From assembly GCA_002633025.1 (NCBI GenBank), contig NMRB01000101.1, positions 418,320 through 482,319 on the forward strand: 64,000 nt of DNA. The letters run 5' to 3'. A model generated the notes under the pieces. It was not told where the DNA came from. It made no database searches and saw only the letters and a list, made by a program, of their open reading frames with translations. The stretch comes from Notospermus geniculatus. Lineage: Eukaryota; Nemertea; Pilidiophora; Heteronemertea; Lineidae. Position numbers and translations under genes: made by a program. Of this stretch, positions 41,352 to 52,359 are shown piece by piece. The number at the start of each line of letters is the position of its first letter. Position 1 is the first letter of the stretch.

Positions 41352-43064
41352 ATGACCATGATGACGGCCTCTGAGGAGAAATCGCCGTCCATTGAAAACA
41401 AATACGACGACGTGAGACAACAACAAAAACAACAACGCAGCCATCGATATCACTGTTCGTTGTGCGACAAACAGATCGCCAACTTGCCACGTCATTTGAG
41501 AGAATTCCACAGATTCGATCGGCAGTCGTCACTCAGGTATTCCCTGCAAAGAAAGGCGCAAAACGAGAAGAAGATCAACAGTATCCTCAATCGTGTCATG
41601 CTCGATAACGACTTGCATCAGTGTCCAGTTGAAGGATGCCATAGCCTCGTTAGACGCATTGACAAGCATCTTCTCGGCAGCAAGCATAAATTCAAACGAT
41701 CTGATCCGCTCTACAGACACTACTGGAAGTTGGGTAAATACACAAAGGTCGCTTCACGGTCATCATCGTGTCGTAGCCATACTGACAGTCAAGGAGGAAA
41801 CAACAAGGAGGAAGAAACCCGCCCGTCAAGCAGCACAAACAATGGTACATCTCCTCACGAATCGTCGGTTACTACTACCGGTACTATCAATGAAAATGGC
41901 ATCGGTGCTGATTTCGTCAGTGAGATTACATCTTTCGGTCGGTGGCTACAAACGTTTGGCGGAGGCGAAAAAACCGAACGTCAGGCCAGTCAGATGGTAA
42001 AACAGGTGGAAAAGGCCACTGCCGTATACGGCCAAGATTTCCGAGCCGAACTGGTCTCTGAAAATTTACAAGAAATTGAGGTCAAATTCATTTCTCGTTT
42101 GCTCGAGACCAAAACGGCCAGTACGGTGAAAACCTACTTGCTCGATTTCAAAAAATTTGTCGAGTACGGGAAACTTTTTCGTAAATACTGGCTGACCTCG
42201 GAAACTGTCGAACGCATCGTCAAACAAATTCAGATATGGAACTGCTCGTTGCAAAAGAAAATTTTGAAACGCTGCGCCGTAAAAAAGATCGAACATCGAC
42301 AAGCGGCCGTAACGACAGATCACATCAAGCTGTACCTGAAACGTGAAAGGACAGTTACTGGCAAGAACATTTTACGCGACTACTGGTCCGATAAAGAAAA
42401 CACTGGCGGCAGTGACGATGATGGCCGTTGTATCAGTCGTTTTCGTTACATCACAGCTCGAAACTATCTCATCATTCTGTTGAGTCTAAACAACGCAACT
42501 AGATCAGGCCCAATTATAAATTTGAAAATCAGTGACGTCCACTCAGCTCGTGAGAACGTTCATGACGATGACAGACACGTAATCAATGTTATTCAGCATA
42601 AAACGATGTCGCGTTACGGCGCGGCTCAGCTATCGTTGGATTGTCATCATTTCAAACTCCTGACAGTATTCGTCGAGAAAATTCGTCCTCTGATTCCAGT
42701 TTTTGAAGAGACGAAACACGGTGCTCCCACATCCAACGTCTTCCTTTCGTGGAACGGACGCCCTCTCAATCAAAGTGAAATTTCCAACGTTATTTCACGT
42801 GAATTTGCTGCCGCTTCAAACAAAAAGACTCGCACGAGTTGTACGGTCCTGAGAAAGTCTGTAGTTTCCACAATGTTACAATCAGACATTGGCATCAGCA
42901 ACGAACACGATTTGGCCACATTGATGAAACACTCCGACACGATGCAAAAAAGAACATACGACGTGCGATGTTCTGACCGGAACATGGCCAGAATGTCAAA
43001 TTTAGTCTGGAAAATCATGACGGGAGAGCAGATTTCTCGTTACGATTTGAGTCGCCCGAAGTGA
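41352..43064 (+). CDS. Tyrosine recombinase with N-terminal zinc fingers
   Basis: 570 residues. Two zinc-finger-like motifs come first: HCSLCDKQIANLPRHLREFH (residues 34-53) and CPVEGC..HLLGSKH (about 91-112). A Ser/Thr-rich linker follows, then a helical core-binding region (about 190-340) and a catalytic domain. Candidate catalytic residues are Arg in ATRSGP (about 384), Lys in QHKTMSR (about 416), Arg in TVLRKS (about 500), His in MKHSD (about 525) and Tyr in KRTYD (about 534). The usual His three residues before the second Arg is Thr here. Such enzymes cut and rejoin DNA through a phosphotyrosine link and serve as integrases of phages, Crypton-type transposons and some endogenous large viruses. 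The frame is intact. It may integrate this element, but att-like sites were not found. Confidence 0.88.
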   Translation: MTMMTASEEKSPSIENKYDDVRQQQKQQRSHRYHCSLCDKQIANLPRHLREFHRFDRQSSLRYSLQRKAQNEKKINSILNRVMLDNDLHQCPVEGCHSLVRRIDKHLLGSKHKFKRSDPLYRHYWKLGKYTKVASRSSSCRSHTDSQGGNNKEEETRPSSSTNNGTSPHESSVTTTGTINENGIGADFVSEITSFGRWLQTFGGGEKTERQASQMVKQVEKATAVYGQDFRAELVSENLQEIEVKFISRLLETKTASTVKTYLLDFKKFVEYGKLFRKYWLTSETVERIVKQIQIWNCSLQKKILKRCAVKKIEHRQAAVTTDHIKLYLKRERTVTGKNILRDYWSDKENTGGSDDDGRCISRFRYITARNYLIILLSLNNATRSGPIINLKISDVHSARENVHDDDRHVINVIQHKTMSRYGAAQLSLDCHHFKLLTVFVEKIRPLIPVFEETKHGAPTSNVFLSWNGRPLNQSEISNVISREFAAASNKKTRTSCTVLRKSVVSTMLQSDIGISNEHDLATLMKHSDTMQKRTYDVRCSDRNMARMSNLVWKIMTGEQISRYDLSRPK

Positions 43065-43917
43065 AAGTGAATGTGCGGATATGGCGTTGTCTTCTTCGGT
43101 AAGATTCCCTGGAAAAAAGATGTAAGCCTTCCCGAAAAATGATGCAAATCCACTTTATACATAGGCCTAAACTTGGCATGATATTATGGTTACATTTTTT
43201 GGGCCACCCTATAGCACAAAAGCAAGGATACAGTGTACCAAACTATCGATTTATTTTTCTAGGTACGATAAGCAGCAATAGACATTATGGCCTACTTTTG
43301 GATGCAGTTGCGATACGGCAGTAGGCCGGCGGCGTGCAATTGACACTCTACTTATCTCGGTACGAATAAAAAAACTACGAGAAGAGTCAGCGAAGAGTCA
43401 TTGAAAATTCCAATATCAAAGCAACACAGTGCGTTTTCAACCACAATTACGGTGAATATAGTATACAATACTGCCGATGATAAACTGTACTCTTGATGAA
43501 GAGAACAATGCCGACATACGCGAACATGGGACTCGGCCATGGCGCATATATAATAAGACAGGAGTGCGCTGATTGGTCATATGCTAAGCTGTATCTGAGC
43601 CCGGAATCAGAGTGGGAAAAGAATTTCGCGGGCGGGCGGGGAGAGGGAATCTCATCTGCACATTTTTTCACATTTAGGCTATGTTTCATAGACCCATGTA
43701 ACCGAACATCATCTTCAGTATTCTCCGAATGTCCGCTCAACTTCTGGCCGGGCTGAATACAGGCAGCGTCGCCGACCAGAACCACCACTAATCACTCCCC
43801 GAACAACAATCGGTGCACAGCTTGGTGGGAGGAGAGGACGCGGGTAGTGTCGGGTATGGCCACATTGACCAGGGAGACGACCGTAGGCCTATAGACCAAC
43901 ATCAGTATCGGAGGTAA
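43065..43917. other. Intergenic, possible promoter of the IAP gene
   Basis: AATAAAA at about 43365 could end the recombinase transcript. A plus-strand GCATATATAATAAG near 43545 followed by GATTGGTCA looks like a TATA/CCAAT arrangement, but lies about 370 bases from the IAP ATG. No gene seen. Confidence 0.4.
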
Positions 43918-46383
43918 ATGATAATGGAAGAAAAACAAGAGAACCGGCCGCCATCCTTGATCGAACTGCTCCAGCGAGACGTCATCTGTGATACGCCAAC
44001 ACGAGTGGTGGGAGATCAACTTGACCCGCCACCGAGTAGAGAACTGGCCTCACCTGGTCCAATACCATGGCGCCCGGGGAGATCAAAATATGTTCGCCTT
44101 GTGTCCAGTTATAACCGTTTGGCGTGTCTGAAGAACTCCTGGAATAAACAGGGTTATAATTTGAGCGAAATAGCTGATGCTGGGCTTTTCCACCCTGGGA
44201 GACCTGACGACAACCTGGTGTGTTTTTACTGCGGTGTGATTGTGCCTGGCCTTCAGAAGCATGACGATCCGTGGATTGAGCACGCGATGAGAAGCCCTGA
44301 CTGCGACTACGTCAGGTTCAAAAAAGGACAACGCTATCTGAAGACCATCATAGACGTGTACTTTAATGGTGACACCGACGTTATACAGGCAGTGGAGGAA
44401 GCTGCCAGCAAAACTACAGTCAATGTAACTAACGAAGGAATATTTGCTGCAACCTCAAACATTAGTGCAGCTGCTTCCTCTGGGACAACTGGTTGCGGTG
44501 CAAATTCTGGGGCGCGAGGTTCGCATTATCGTCTGAATTCATCATCGCCCTCCAGCGGGTCCATTATTCAGATCAATGCTGCAGTGCCCAGGTCAACAGG
44601 ACCCAAATCTAAGTTCCGGAAACCAAGGGTACCTAAGAGACAAGTTCAAGCGAGGGAGATACGAGCGAGACTTGATTGTGAGTACGCACAGCTTATCATC
44701 AGACGAGGTTACTCTCCGGAACTTGTGGGTGCGGTCATCGCAGAGCAGCTCATCTTTAAAGGTGATGATTTCAAATCGTTGCCTGACATGCTTGCTGCGG
44801 TGATGGACGCGCACGAAATGCGCGACGACTGCCTTGTCCAGTCTATGGAAAAGCTCCGAGGTACTTTCCTCAAAGAATTCAAGGAATTTCAGACACCAGT
44901 GTTGTCAATTAAAGACGTGTGCCATGTCCCCGCTATCATAAGTAGCTGTCAACTTGCGAGATTAATCACACCGGAGTAACACTAACAGATGCAATATGAT
45001 AGTCCTAAAACACAGGCATGGGTTTTCAATTTCAATTTTTTTTAGTTCAGGGTTGTGTGTAGGCCTATGGATGTACTAGTATTCGATGGATGAAGCTGTG
45101 GGAAGGTCTGTGTGAGTGGTGGATGCTATGGACAGGCCCGTAGCTAGCATAGGGGCAAATGCCCCCCCCCCCGGGCAATTGTGTGAATTTTTTTTTCTCA
45201 GGAAAATCAATTGCTGTTCATGTCTCAGCGTGCAGGGAGTAGACATCAGTCAGAAACATTAGTTGACCTCAGTGAGAAACTAAGTTATTGGCTGGCCCTA
45301 ATGTTGTGTGGTCAAGTCCTTGCAGTCATTGAATGCCCTAACTGCCCCCTCATAACACAACCACTGCCCCGGAAATGGGTGGAAATTGCACCTCAGCGCT
45401 CGTTAATTCTTAAAATTTTGCCTGGGGCAGGTCCCCAGACCCCTGCAAAACCGGACCCTTTGGCGCTGGCGCGGCGTGCGTCGAAGCCCACATCCATTCA
45501 GCTCATTTGCTTAAAATGCCCCCCCCCCCCGTCAAAAAAGCTAGCTACGGCCCTGTATGATGGGGAGCGTGTTTATGCAGATTCATGTAAAAAGTAAATA
45601 GACAAAAAGTATTCTGTTCCCTCACCAAGAAGTAAGCACTAGAATACGTTTGGGTTGTAGCTAAGATACTTGGCCCTACAACATTTCAGATGACTCGGTC
45701 TCTTCCCATTTCGCCGTCCAGAGGTTATCCATTTGATTCTCAAAATTTTAAAATTATCCATACATGTAATCATAAACATATCGGAGAGGCTTTATTCATG
45801 AAAAAATGCAAAGGAAAACAGAAGACATGACAAAAAGTACACTGACAAATTTATCGTCTGCTATAAAACTACGTCACTACCGGGTTTTAAATTTCTTAGA
45901 ATGGAACAAATTGTCTGCATCGAGGCTGAGGCGGTTGACCTCAAAAGATGATGGCTTGTGGATTGTTTTTCCTCCAACTAAGGTAGGCCTAATTAAGTTT
46001 GACAACCGACATGTGTCACCGCACACTCGCTGCATTCCAGCTAAATTCCAGCACTGTTGGTGGAGGATTTCGCCTGACTGTGTCCAGCATCACGCATCGT
46101 GTCTCGGCAACTTGCAGGGAATGAGGGCGGCGCAGTACTAGCACACACGGCGTCGTCAGTGTTTCACAGATTCGTCGACCGAGTCAAACGAGTTGAACAG
46201 AGAAAATGTGCAACTCCAAAAGAAGAACATATTGTGTACAGTTTGTATGGACGAGGAGCGGGACGTTTCATTCGTCCGGCCTGTGGTCACCTGGTTGTGT
46301 GTCACAAATGTTCCCCACGCCTCAATAAATGCCCCATCTGCAGGAGTCGTATCTCAAAACCGGTCAAGGTAATACAGTACTGA
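43918..46383 (+). pseudogene. IAP-type gene (BIR, UBA-like, RING), two exons, frameshift in the RING
   Basis: Exon 1 (43918-44860) encodes a BIR domain with its zinc ligands (C102, C105, H122, C129; CFYCG), a low-complexity linker, and a UBA-like module (QAREIRARLD..GAVIAEQL). A donor at 44861 and an acceptor ending at 46169 join in phase 1 to exon 2 (46170-46383), which carries a C-terminal RING of the IAP type. In exon 2 the first RING cysteines (LCTVCMDEERD) are in one frame and the rest (CGHLVVCHKC, CPICRS) in another. The shift lies near 46278-46282, where one base appears to be missing. IAP proteins ubiquitinate caspases and TNF-receptor complex members. The break would leave a protein without a RING unless it is a sequencing error. 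The intron holds a transposon. Confidence 0.85.
45132..45556. mobile_element. Non-autonomous DNA transposon in the IAP intron
   Basis: Inverted ends ACAGGCCCGTAGCTAGC (45132) and GCTAGCTACGGCCCTGT (45540-45556). A poly-C run lies near both ends. This end sequence is common in animal DNA transposons. No transposase is encoded. Confidence 0.8.
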
Positions 46384-47821
46384 ACAATACAGTAGCCTAC
46401 TGAAGGCTGAAGTCAAAAAAATGTGAAAAATTAGTTTCAGACTGAATAAATCAAACGCAGTGCAATGCAATGCTTGCAAAACTAGAAAAATGGTGATTCG
46501 TGAGAACATTTTCTGATGATGTCATCTCGTTTGCTGATAACGATTAGTTCACTGTCTGCCCCGTAATCCAATTATAATTTGCCCGTCTAGGCCTATCATG
46601 TATAAATCTATTTCAATGCGAATTCTCCATTAGTAACTCGGACTTCAATAGTATCCAATTAACACGTTTTAAAAAAAGGTGTCTGTTCAGACTGCAATGC
46701 TGACTGATCTCATTGCGCATTGAATTCGCTTTCAAGGCACCAGTGATACGGCAGTCTCCCACCAAGTAATCAGAGGGATTACGATACGGACAAACTTGAC
46801 ATTCGTCAGCGCTTTTTCTGGACTAGGGAAGCAGGGATCGTCAGATACCATCAGGTATGTTAAAATTCTAGCTATAGACATGGCCCGGAAATAACGAGAC
46901 ACCCGGTGTAATGTAGGCCTTCCTGTGGAATGTATTGACACCATCAGCAGACTGCCCCTTTAAATGTCACGGTTCAGTCAGAATATCGCCATCAGAAGAC
47001 ATCGGCTCTGGTTGGCCCAGTCATGAGGATGTTCATTAAGAAACTCAGCAAATATGTAGGCTTACATATGTATAAAACATGAACAGCTGCTTCGAGATCT
47101 AGGCATACAATACCCCTAATTCACCGATCAAAATAATCCGAATCGCTGCCTACATCCCTGTGAAAAATCATAGCCATGATTCTAGGGTTATTTTCGCTCT
47201 AGAAATAAATGAAATAACGTTAGAAAAAAGAAACTTCGGGCGCATTGATCGCAGCGCCACGTCGTGACGTTAGTACCGCGGGTACCTCATTGTATTCTTT
47301 TTTGGCCATTCGAAAGAAGATTACGTCTAGATATTGGCAATAATGGTAAATCCAAAAAGTTTGCAACCCAAATGATCGAAGGACGAAGATTTAGAAAAGA
47401 GTGATTTTATTGAGGCAATCGCCAGAAAAGTGGTCAAAATTCGTGTGCGCGGCCGGGCGTGACATCACGTCATTGGCGTCACAACGCAACAGATGCTTTC
47501 CCACGGCAAAAACGCATAAGGGAAACTTCGGAACTAAAACTTCAACTTCCATCGGTCTGCACATGCTCATCTGTTGAGGAGATACATGCCGTACTGTTTG
47601 CACAGATTACGTCTACTGGTAATTAGCTACAAGATGAGGGGTCAATGTTATGTTAAACTCTCTGGCTTTCTCACAATCAGGGTTTCAAAATGGGATGCAA
47701 CAAACAACTTAGCAAATATAGACCCGCAATCAGTGGGCGACGTCTATAGGTCAGAGTAGGATTTTACTGTAGGGCCTAGATCGTTGCAGTCGATTGGGTA
47801 TAGAGAGGTTAAGATTTTACT
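46384..47821. other. Non-coding stretch
   Basis: About 1.4 kb with no supported gene, RNA or complete element. Several short open frames lack motifs. Confidence 0.5.
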
Positions 47822-48024
47822 CCGAGAACGAGAACGAGAACGTGGTGACTTTGTGGCATGCCTGTAACTTCTCTAACAGCAAGAATCGAGCTTTTAGAAC
47901 GGTGTGTTCTTCATTGGAAGACATCCGCCACTGTTACTGTGAAAAACAATCTGAGTTACCTCCAGGTGGTTTTGTGATATAAGTCCCATTGTCTTGTCAC
48001 CACGTTCTCGTTCTCGTTCTCGGG
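47822..48024. repeat. Inverted repeat of GAGAAC hexamers
   Basis: The left arm has three GAGAAC(G) units then GTGGTGAC; the right arm has the exact complement at 47996-48023. The arms are about 27 bases, spaced about 150 bases. Probably a small MITE. Confidence 0.75.
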
Positions 48025-48027
48025 GCA

Positions 48028-48669
48028 GGCCCATTTAGACGATCATAGTTTTGTTCAAATTTTCATCATACATTTGTATGACGATGTTCGGAGTTGTTCA
48101 AGGAACTTGTTTACACCATAGGACTTTTGTCCAAGGTTGTTCATGAATGTTTCGGAAAATTTGGAGGGAGATCACTTTACCATCATGGACTCTCACAGAA
48201 GGTTGCTCTCTATTGGAGCTGCAACCTACACTATCACATTAATTGTTCTGCGTAGGGTGAAAAGGAGATTGAGAGCACCACATGTGTGGGTTAAGCAATG
48301 GATCCAGAGGAGAGGGATTTGGGGGGCAAATCATTCACTTCTGAAGGAACAGAGGGCCGAAGACCAGTCATCCTACAAAAACTTTCGAAGGATGGATGTA
48401 GCATCCTTTGAGAAACTGCTAATAAAGGCCGTGACCCGAAATATCATGTGACCCAAAACTGTAATCTGATTGGTTAGAGCTTGAACAACCGTGAACATTT
48501 GTCCAAATTAATGTGCATATTCGAACATCATCCAACATGTTCGCGCTTGTTCGCACTTGTTCGCAGATGTTCAAATTCCCATTTACACGGTCATACATTT
48601 GTCCACGAACATCATCATACAAATGTATGATGAAAATTTGAACAAATGTATGATCGTCTAAATGGGCCC
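48028..48669. mobile_element. PIF/Harbinger-type element with transposase remnant
   Basis: Long inverted ends GGCCCATTTAGACGATCATA (48028) and complement (ending 48669), extended by a TTCAAATTTTCATCATACA block. Inside, plus strand 48137-48451 encodes a fragment resembling the N-terminal segment of Harbinger transposases (VWVKQWIQRR, then LLKEQRAEDQSSYKNFRRM). The DDE catalytic part is absent, so it is non-autonomous. Confidence 0.8.
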
Positions 48670-49148
48670 TCTAATGTCTTCAGGCCAAACGCAGTCAAGG
48701 CACAGCTTCACGTCAGTGTTGGCGAGGCCAGCGCCCATGCTTTCTCCTGTAGCCTACGTCAACGACGTCATTGATATATCCCAAAGTCTTTTCTAGAGTT
48801 TCAGATTGTAAAGTTCCACTTGAAAAAGACCCCGGTTGGGGTCGAAAATTCGTGAATTCTGGAGATTGACTTCTTGTTTATTTATTGATATATCCCACGT
48901 GGGATTTGTAAACTTTTTATTTGAGTAAAAATCTGGAATAAAGATAAAAGGCCGCTGTGATGCAATAACTCACCGCTATCGGGTGAAGTAAATCATCTCT
49001 TTGTAGATCTGCAAGGTCACAACCGATCATCTATACTTGATGGGTTCTTCATTTTAGTGCCTGGTGCGATTTTACTTGGCATAGGGCCTATTACATTGCC
49101 ATAACTCATTTGAAATTTGACGAGAGTGTTTATTTTGCAGGTGTAAAA
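48670..49148. other. Non-coding stretch upstream of the 49-kb gene
   Basis: Contains GGTTGGGGTCGAAAATTCG near 48835, shared with 23345, and a CCCACGTGGGA palindrome near 48895. No clear TATA box at the expected spacing from the ATG at 49149. Confidence 0.4.
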
Positions 49149-49891
49149 ATGGCATTCGTAACGGTTGTAGACGACAAGTGGTCGGACGACTTAGTCCAAG
49201 AGGAAGACGACGTTGTGATAGAATCAGAGGAAATTGTTGACATAAAAGGTACGACTGTCTGAGAAACTTGTACTAACTTTCGACAATTCTTGCTTCGAAC
49301 TCAGATAGCGGTGAATGCGAATCTGACGATAATGATGACGATTTTAACAGAATTTACTCTGAATTATCTTCAGGGGCTGATGCGACACCAACATCACCAT
49401 CTTTTCCTCCACCGGTCACCCCACCCACCACAACACCAGCAGCGCCACAACGACCAATTCCTGCCCCCAGACGATCAAAAACGACGACATCAACGTCGGG
49501 TGCACATCCACATCGACCACGGATAATGTTTAATCAACATCATTACGTGCGGCAAATTGACATGAAAACATATTCTCCCCACACAATCAAACTCTTCCTC
49601 AGAAATGTCGATCCAAACGTGTGGCCGGCGTGCATCGCCAAATTATTTAACGACCTTTTAAACACCGACATAATGGGCGTGGTTTTTGTTTCGGTGGTCC
49701 CAGCAGCCGTGGGACGCACCAACAATGGATTCGTAATTTTGGGTGGTCCGTCGAAAGAACGTTTGCACGACAAAGTTGAAAATATCGTCAAAAACAAAGC
49801 TCTCGGCAGTAGCCTTAACGTTCAGTATGCGAATCAGCAGCGACTCAACGAGACCGAATTAGATATTTTAGAAAACGGAATTCGACAATAA
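49149..49891 (+). CDS. RRM-like protein, two exons with a 56-bp intron
   Basis: Exon 1 (49149-49248) and exon 2 (49305-49891) are joined in phase 1. The 56-base intron has GT-AG ends and a perfect TACTAAC branch-point sequence (49271-49277). The roughly 228-residue protein has an acidic N-terminus, a Pro/Thr/Arg-rich linker, and then an RRM-like domain: a strand IKLFLRNVD, a helix PACIAKLFNDLL, a strand MGVVFVSVVP, a strand NNGFVILGG, a helix and a final strand SLNVQYA. This layout is the same as in the 11.3-kb gene, which is intronless, so the two may be diverged paralogues. Likely nucleic-acid binding, not proven. An AATAAA lies 140 bases downstream. Confidence 0.78.
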
Positions 49892-50031
49892 GCCTACAGA
49901 TATAGTGTCGCTGGATCCGCCGTCTCCACGAAGTGCACTTTGAACGGGGAAACCCGGGATTATCGATCGTCGACCCTGACGGCCAAATTGAGGTGTGCTG
50001 TGTAAATATGATGCTGTGTAAATAGTATACG

Positions 50032-50037
50032 AATAAA
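50032..50037 (+). terminator. Polyadenylation signal AATAAA for the 49-kb gene
   Basis: AATAAA 141 bases after the stop at 49891, between that gene and the convergent small gene at 50118-50339. Confidence 0.5.
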
Positions 50038-50117
50038 CATTATCTTGGGCTTGCCGGCCAGGCCGCTCCTTTGAACGCAAAAAAATTTACTCCCAAAAAG
50101 TTCTTTATCTAGTCTGG

Positions 50118-50339
50118 TTATTTGTCAGCAACTCTTTCTTCTTCTGTCACGGTCTGTGTGCTCAGGTTGTTTATAGCAACCATCATGGCGGACGCCGCTT
50201 GATGAAATTCTGAAGATGCGACATAAAACGCGTCCCCCATAGCCTGTGGGAAGGGATACCATGACATCATGATTCTTTTACTGTCAGCGTCCAGAGTTAC
50301 CATTAGGAGCCTGATCATAATTGGTAGATATTCTTCCAT
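50118..50339 (-). CDS. Possible small protein of 73 residues
   Basis: ATG at 50339. The N-terminus is hydrophobic (YLPIMIRLLMVTL) and the middle is Ala/Met-rich helix (FHQAASAMMVAINNL) with a charged tail. Coding-like composition, but no domain and no recognised promoter. Convergent with the 49-kb gene. Confidence 0.45.
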   Translation of the reverse strand: MEEYLPIMIRLLMVTLDADSKRIMMSWYPFPQAMGDAFYVASSEFHQAASAMMVAINNLSTQTVTEEERVADK

Positions 50340-50736
50340 TTAACCTCCGCTGCACTACTTTTCAAGATGGTAACCTTCCAACGATACTAGAGAGTGTTGG
50401 TTGAACCTCGTTCCCAAGACCCTCTGGTGTCAAGGTTGCGAGACTGGTATGTATCAACTACGAGACGTCGAAGGATGACCAAGGTCTTTATTTGGACGCC
50501 AAGAATACATGCAGTTCTGCCCATGCAAGTAAACCGAAATAACTCCATTTTTGGGATAATTGAGATATCACGCTTGTTGACCGAATGAGTCGATAAGGCC
50601 ACCATCTAGGAAGAATCATGCGCAACCTTTGTAGAATTTTTTGGGTAGACTAGAAAAAATCAACTTGTTTGTTTGAGTCTAACTGGACAAGGAGCGAAGC
50701 GCTCCCGCAGCAAACCCGTCTTTCTTGTATGATAAC
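50340..50736. other. Short non-coding stretch
   Basis: Nothing recognised. It separates the small gene from the nested transposons. Confidence 0.4.
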
Positions 50737-52354
50737 TGAGCCCCTCAGGACAATAGTGGTCTAACTCGACTTTTGGTAGTTTTGAGAAAACGGCTGTCAA
50801 AGTCTAGAGGTCATAAAAAAATCAGGTGACCATGATTATCATCCTCATTGGTACAGTTTGAAACCTTGGAACATCCTTTGTCTTGGCCCCAAAAGCCATG
50901 ATTTTGATTTGAATATGTGTGTTCAAAATTTTGATCGATTTTCTTCCCACAATATTTGTGTATTTTATGAATTTGTGAGTTAGGCCACTCTTGCACTAAG
51001 CATTTTGGCATATGAACTATGAATTGAGTTGTACCAAGTCATGTAGTTCATCATAAAAATAACTTTAACGTCCTAAAATAAAAAGTGGGGTTGACCTTAG
51101 TAAGCTTTAGTGCAATAGTGGTCGAACTCCTTAAATCATTGGATAAAGACCAGTCTTGCACTGGCAGTTTTGCACAAATTGAAAGTGAAAATAAGTGGTG
51201 CCTAGGCCCGGTTGCACCAGTCATGCTCAAAATTGAGTTTGAGGTTGAGCTCAGCCGAGTAAGACTTAAAAGTTGAGTACGCCCCTTGTTGCACCAAATT
51301 CGACTGAGTAATACTCAGTTGAGTACTACTCAACAACACAAGAGCATAACTTCCTTCTACTCGAGGAAATGTTGCGATGTCGGCAAACCTTCTCACGTCG
51401 TCATTGGCAGAAAAATGAATATATTCATCCCGTCATCTTGTGTATGCCAAACATGTCGCCGATAACATTTTGGAACGCAGTTGCAAAGTACCGCAGTGAC
51501 ACGTATGCAACTGCAGAGCCGGCGGAGCAGCTGCATTCTTGTTAATACGATGCCGCAGTTCATTTTTCGATTTCGCCAGCTGTGTGCAATGCCTTTTTCC
51601 TTAGTTATGAAACAGAACAACTGGATAAATTCTTCATCACGATAATATTCGCCCCCCCCCCCCACACACACACCCACGAGTGGGCTTTGGCTCTGATCAA
51701 TCGCTGTGGCCTTAATTGGCTTTCTTGGTTATCAACTTCTTCCACATCAGCCACAGCATTCAAAAATAAAATAGCAAACCGGTCATACATTTATTAGAAA
51801 AAAAATGGTTTGTTGCAAAAACATGTTTTTTATATTACAAAACATGGTTCTTTTGTCTAAAAAGATGTTTTTTTTATATTTTGTATTTATTTAAAGAACC
51901 ATAAAAACATAGTTTTTGTCAAAACAACCATGTTTTAATCAACGAACCAGGTTTTTTAATATAAAAAGCCATGTTTTTTTTTTTTTAAAAAACCCGGTTT
52001 TTCTAATAAACGGACAAACCTCCATTTTCGTGGATATGACGCTCTGTCGAGTTAAGTACGAAGTTGAGACGCCGTATTCCTTGCCTCAAATATTCAACGT
52101 TCTTGAGTATGACTTTGAGCATGAGAATAGCTGGTGCAACGCAATTTGAGGTTGAGAATGACTTTGAGGTTAGCTTGAGCACGAAGTCGAACTTAAGTAT
52201 GACTGGTGCAACCGGGCCATATTTCCTCAGTGGAACTAGATTCAGTATAGACCATTATTGCACGAAGAGATTTCTCACTCAGGATTCCCGCTATGGGTCT
52301 AACTCGAAAATTTACAGAAGTGGAGTTAGACCACTATTGTACTGAGGGGGCTCA
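50737..52354. mobile_element. 1.6-kb TIR element ending six bases from the second IAP gene
   Basis: Inverted ends TGAGCCCCTCAGGACAATAG (50737) and complement (ending 52354), with GTGGTCTAACTC extending the match inward. No transposase is seen. It contains a second nested element. The right end lies five bases before the IAP stop codon, so the IAP gene's native 3' untranslated region has been replaced. Confidence 0.82.
51205..52218. mobile_element. Nested TIR element
   Basis: Ends GGCCCGGTTGCACCAGTCAT and complement, followed inward by GAGTTTGAGGTTGAG-like words in both arms. The centre (51800-52010) is a set of AAAAACATGGTTTTT palindromes. Inserted inside the 50737-52354 element, hence younger. 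Confidence 0.82.
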
Positions 52355-52359
52355 ACTCT

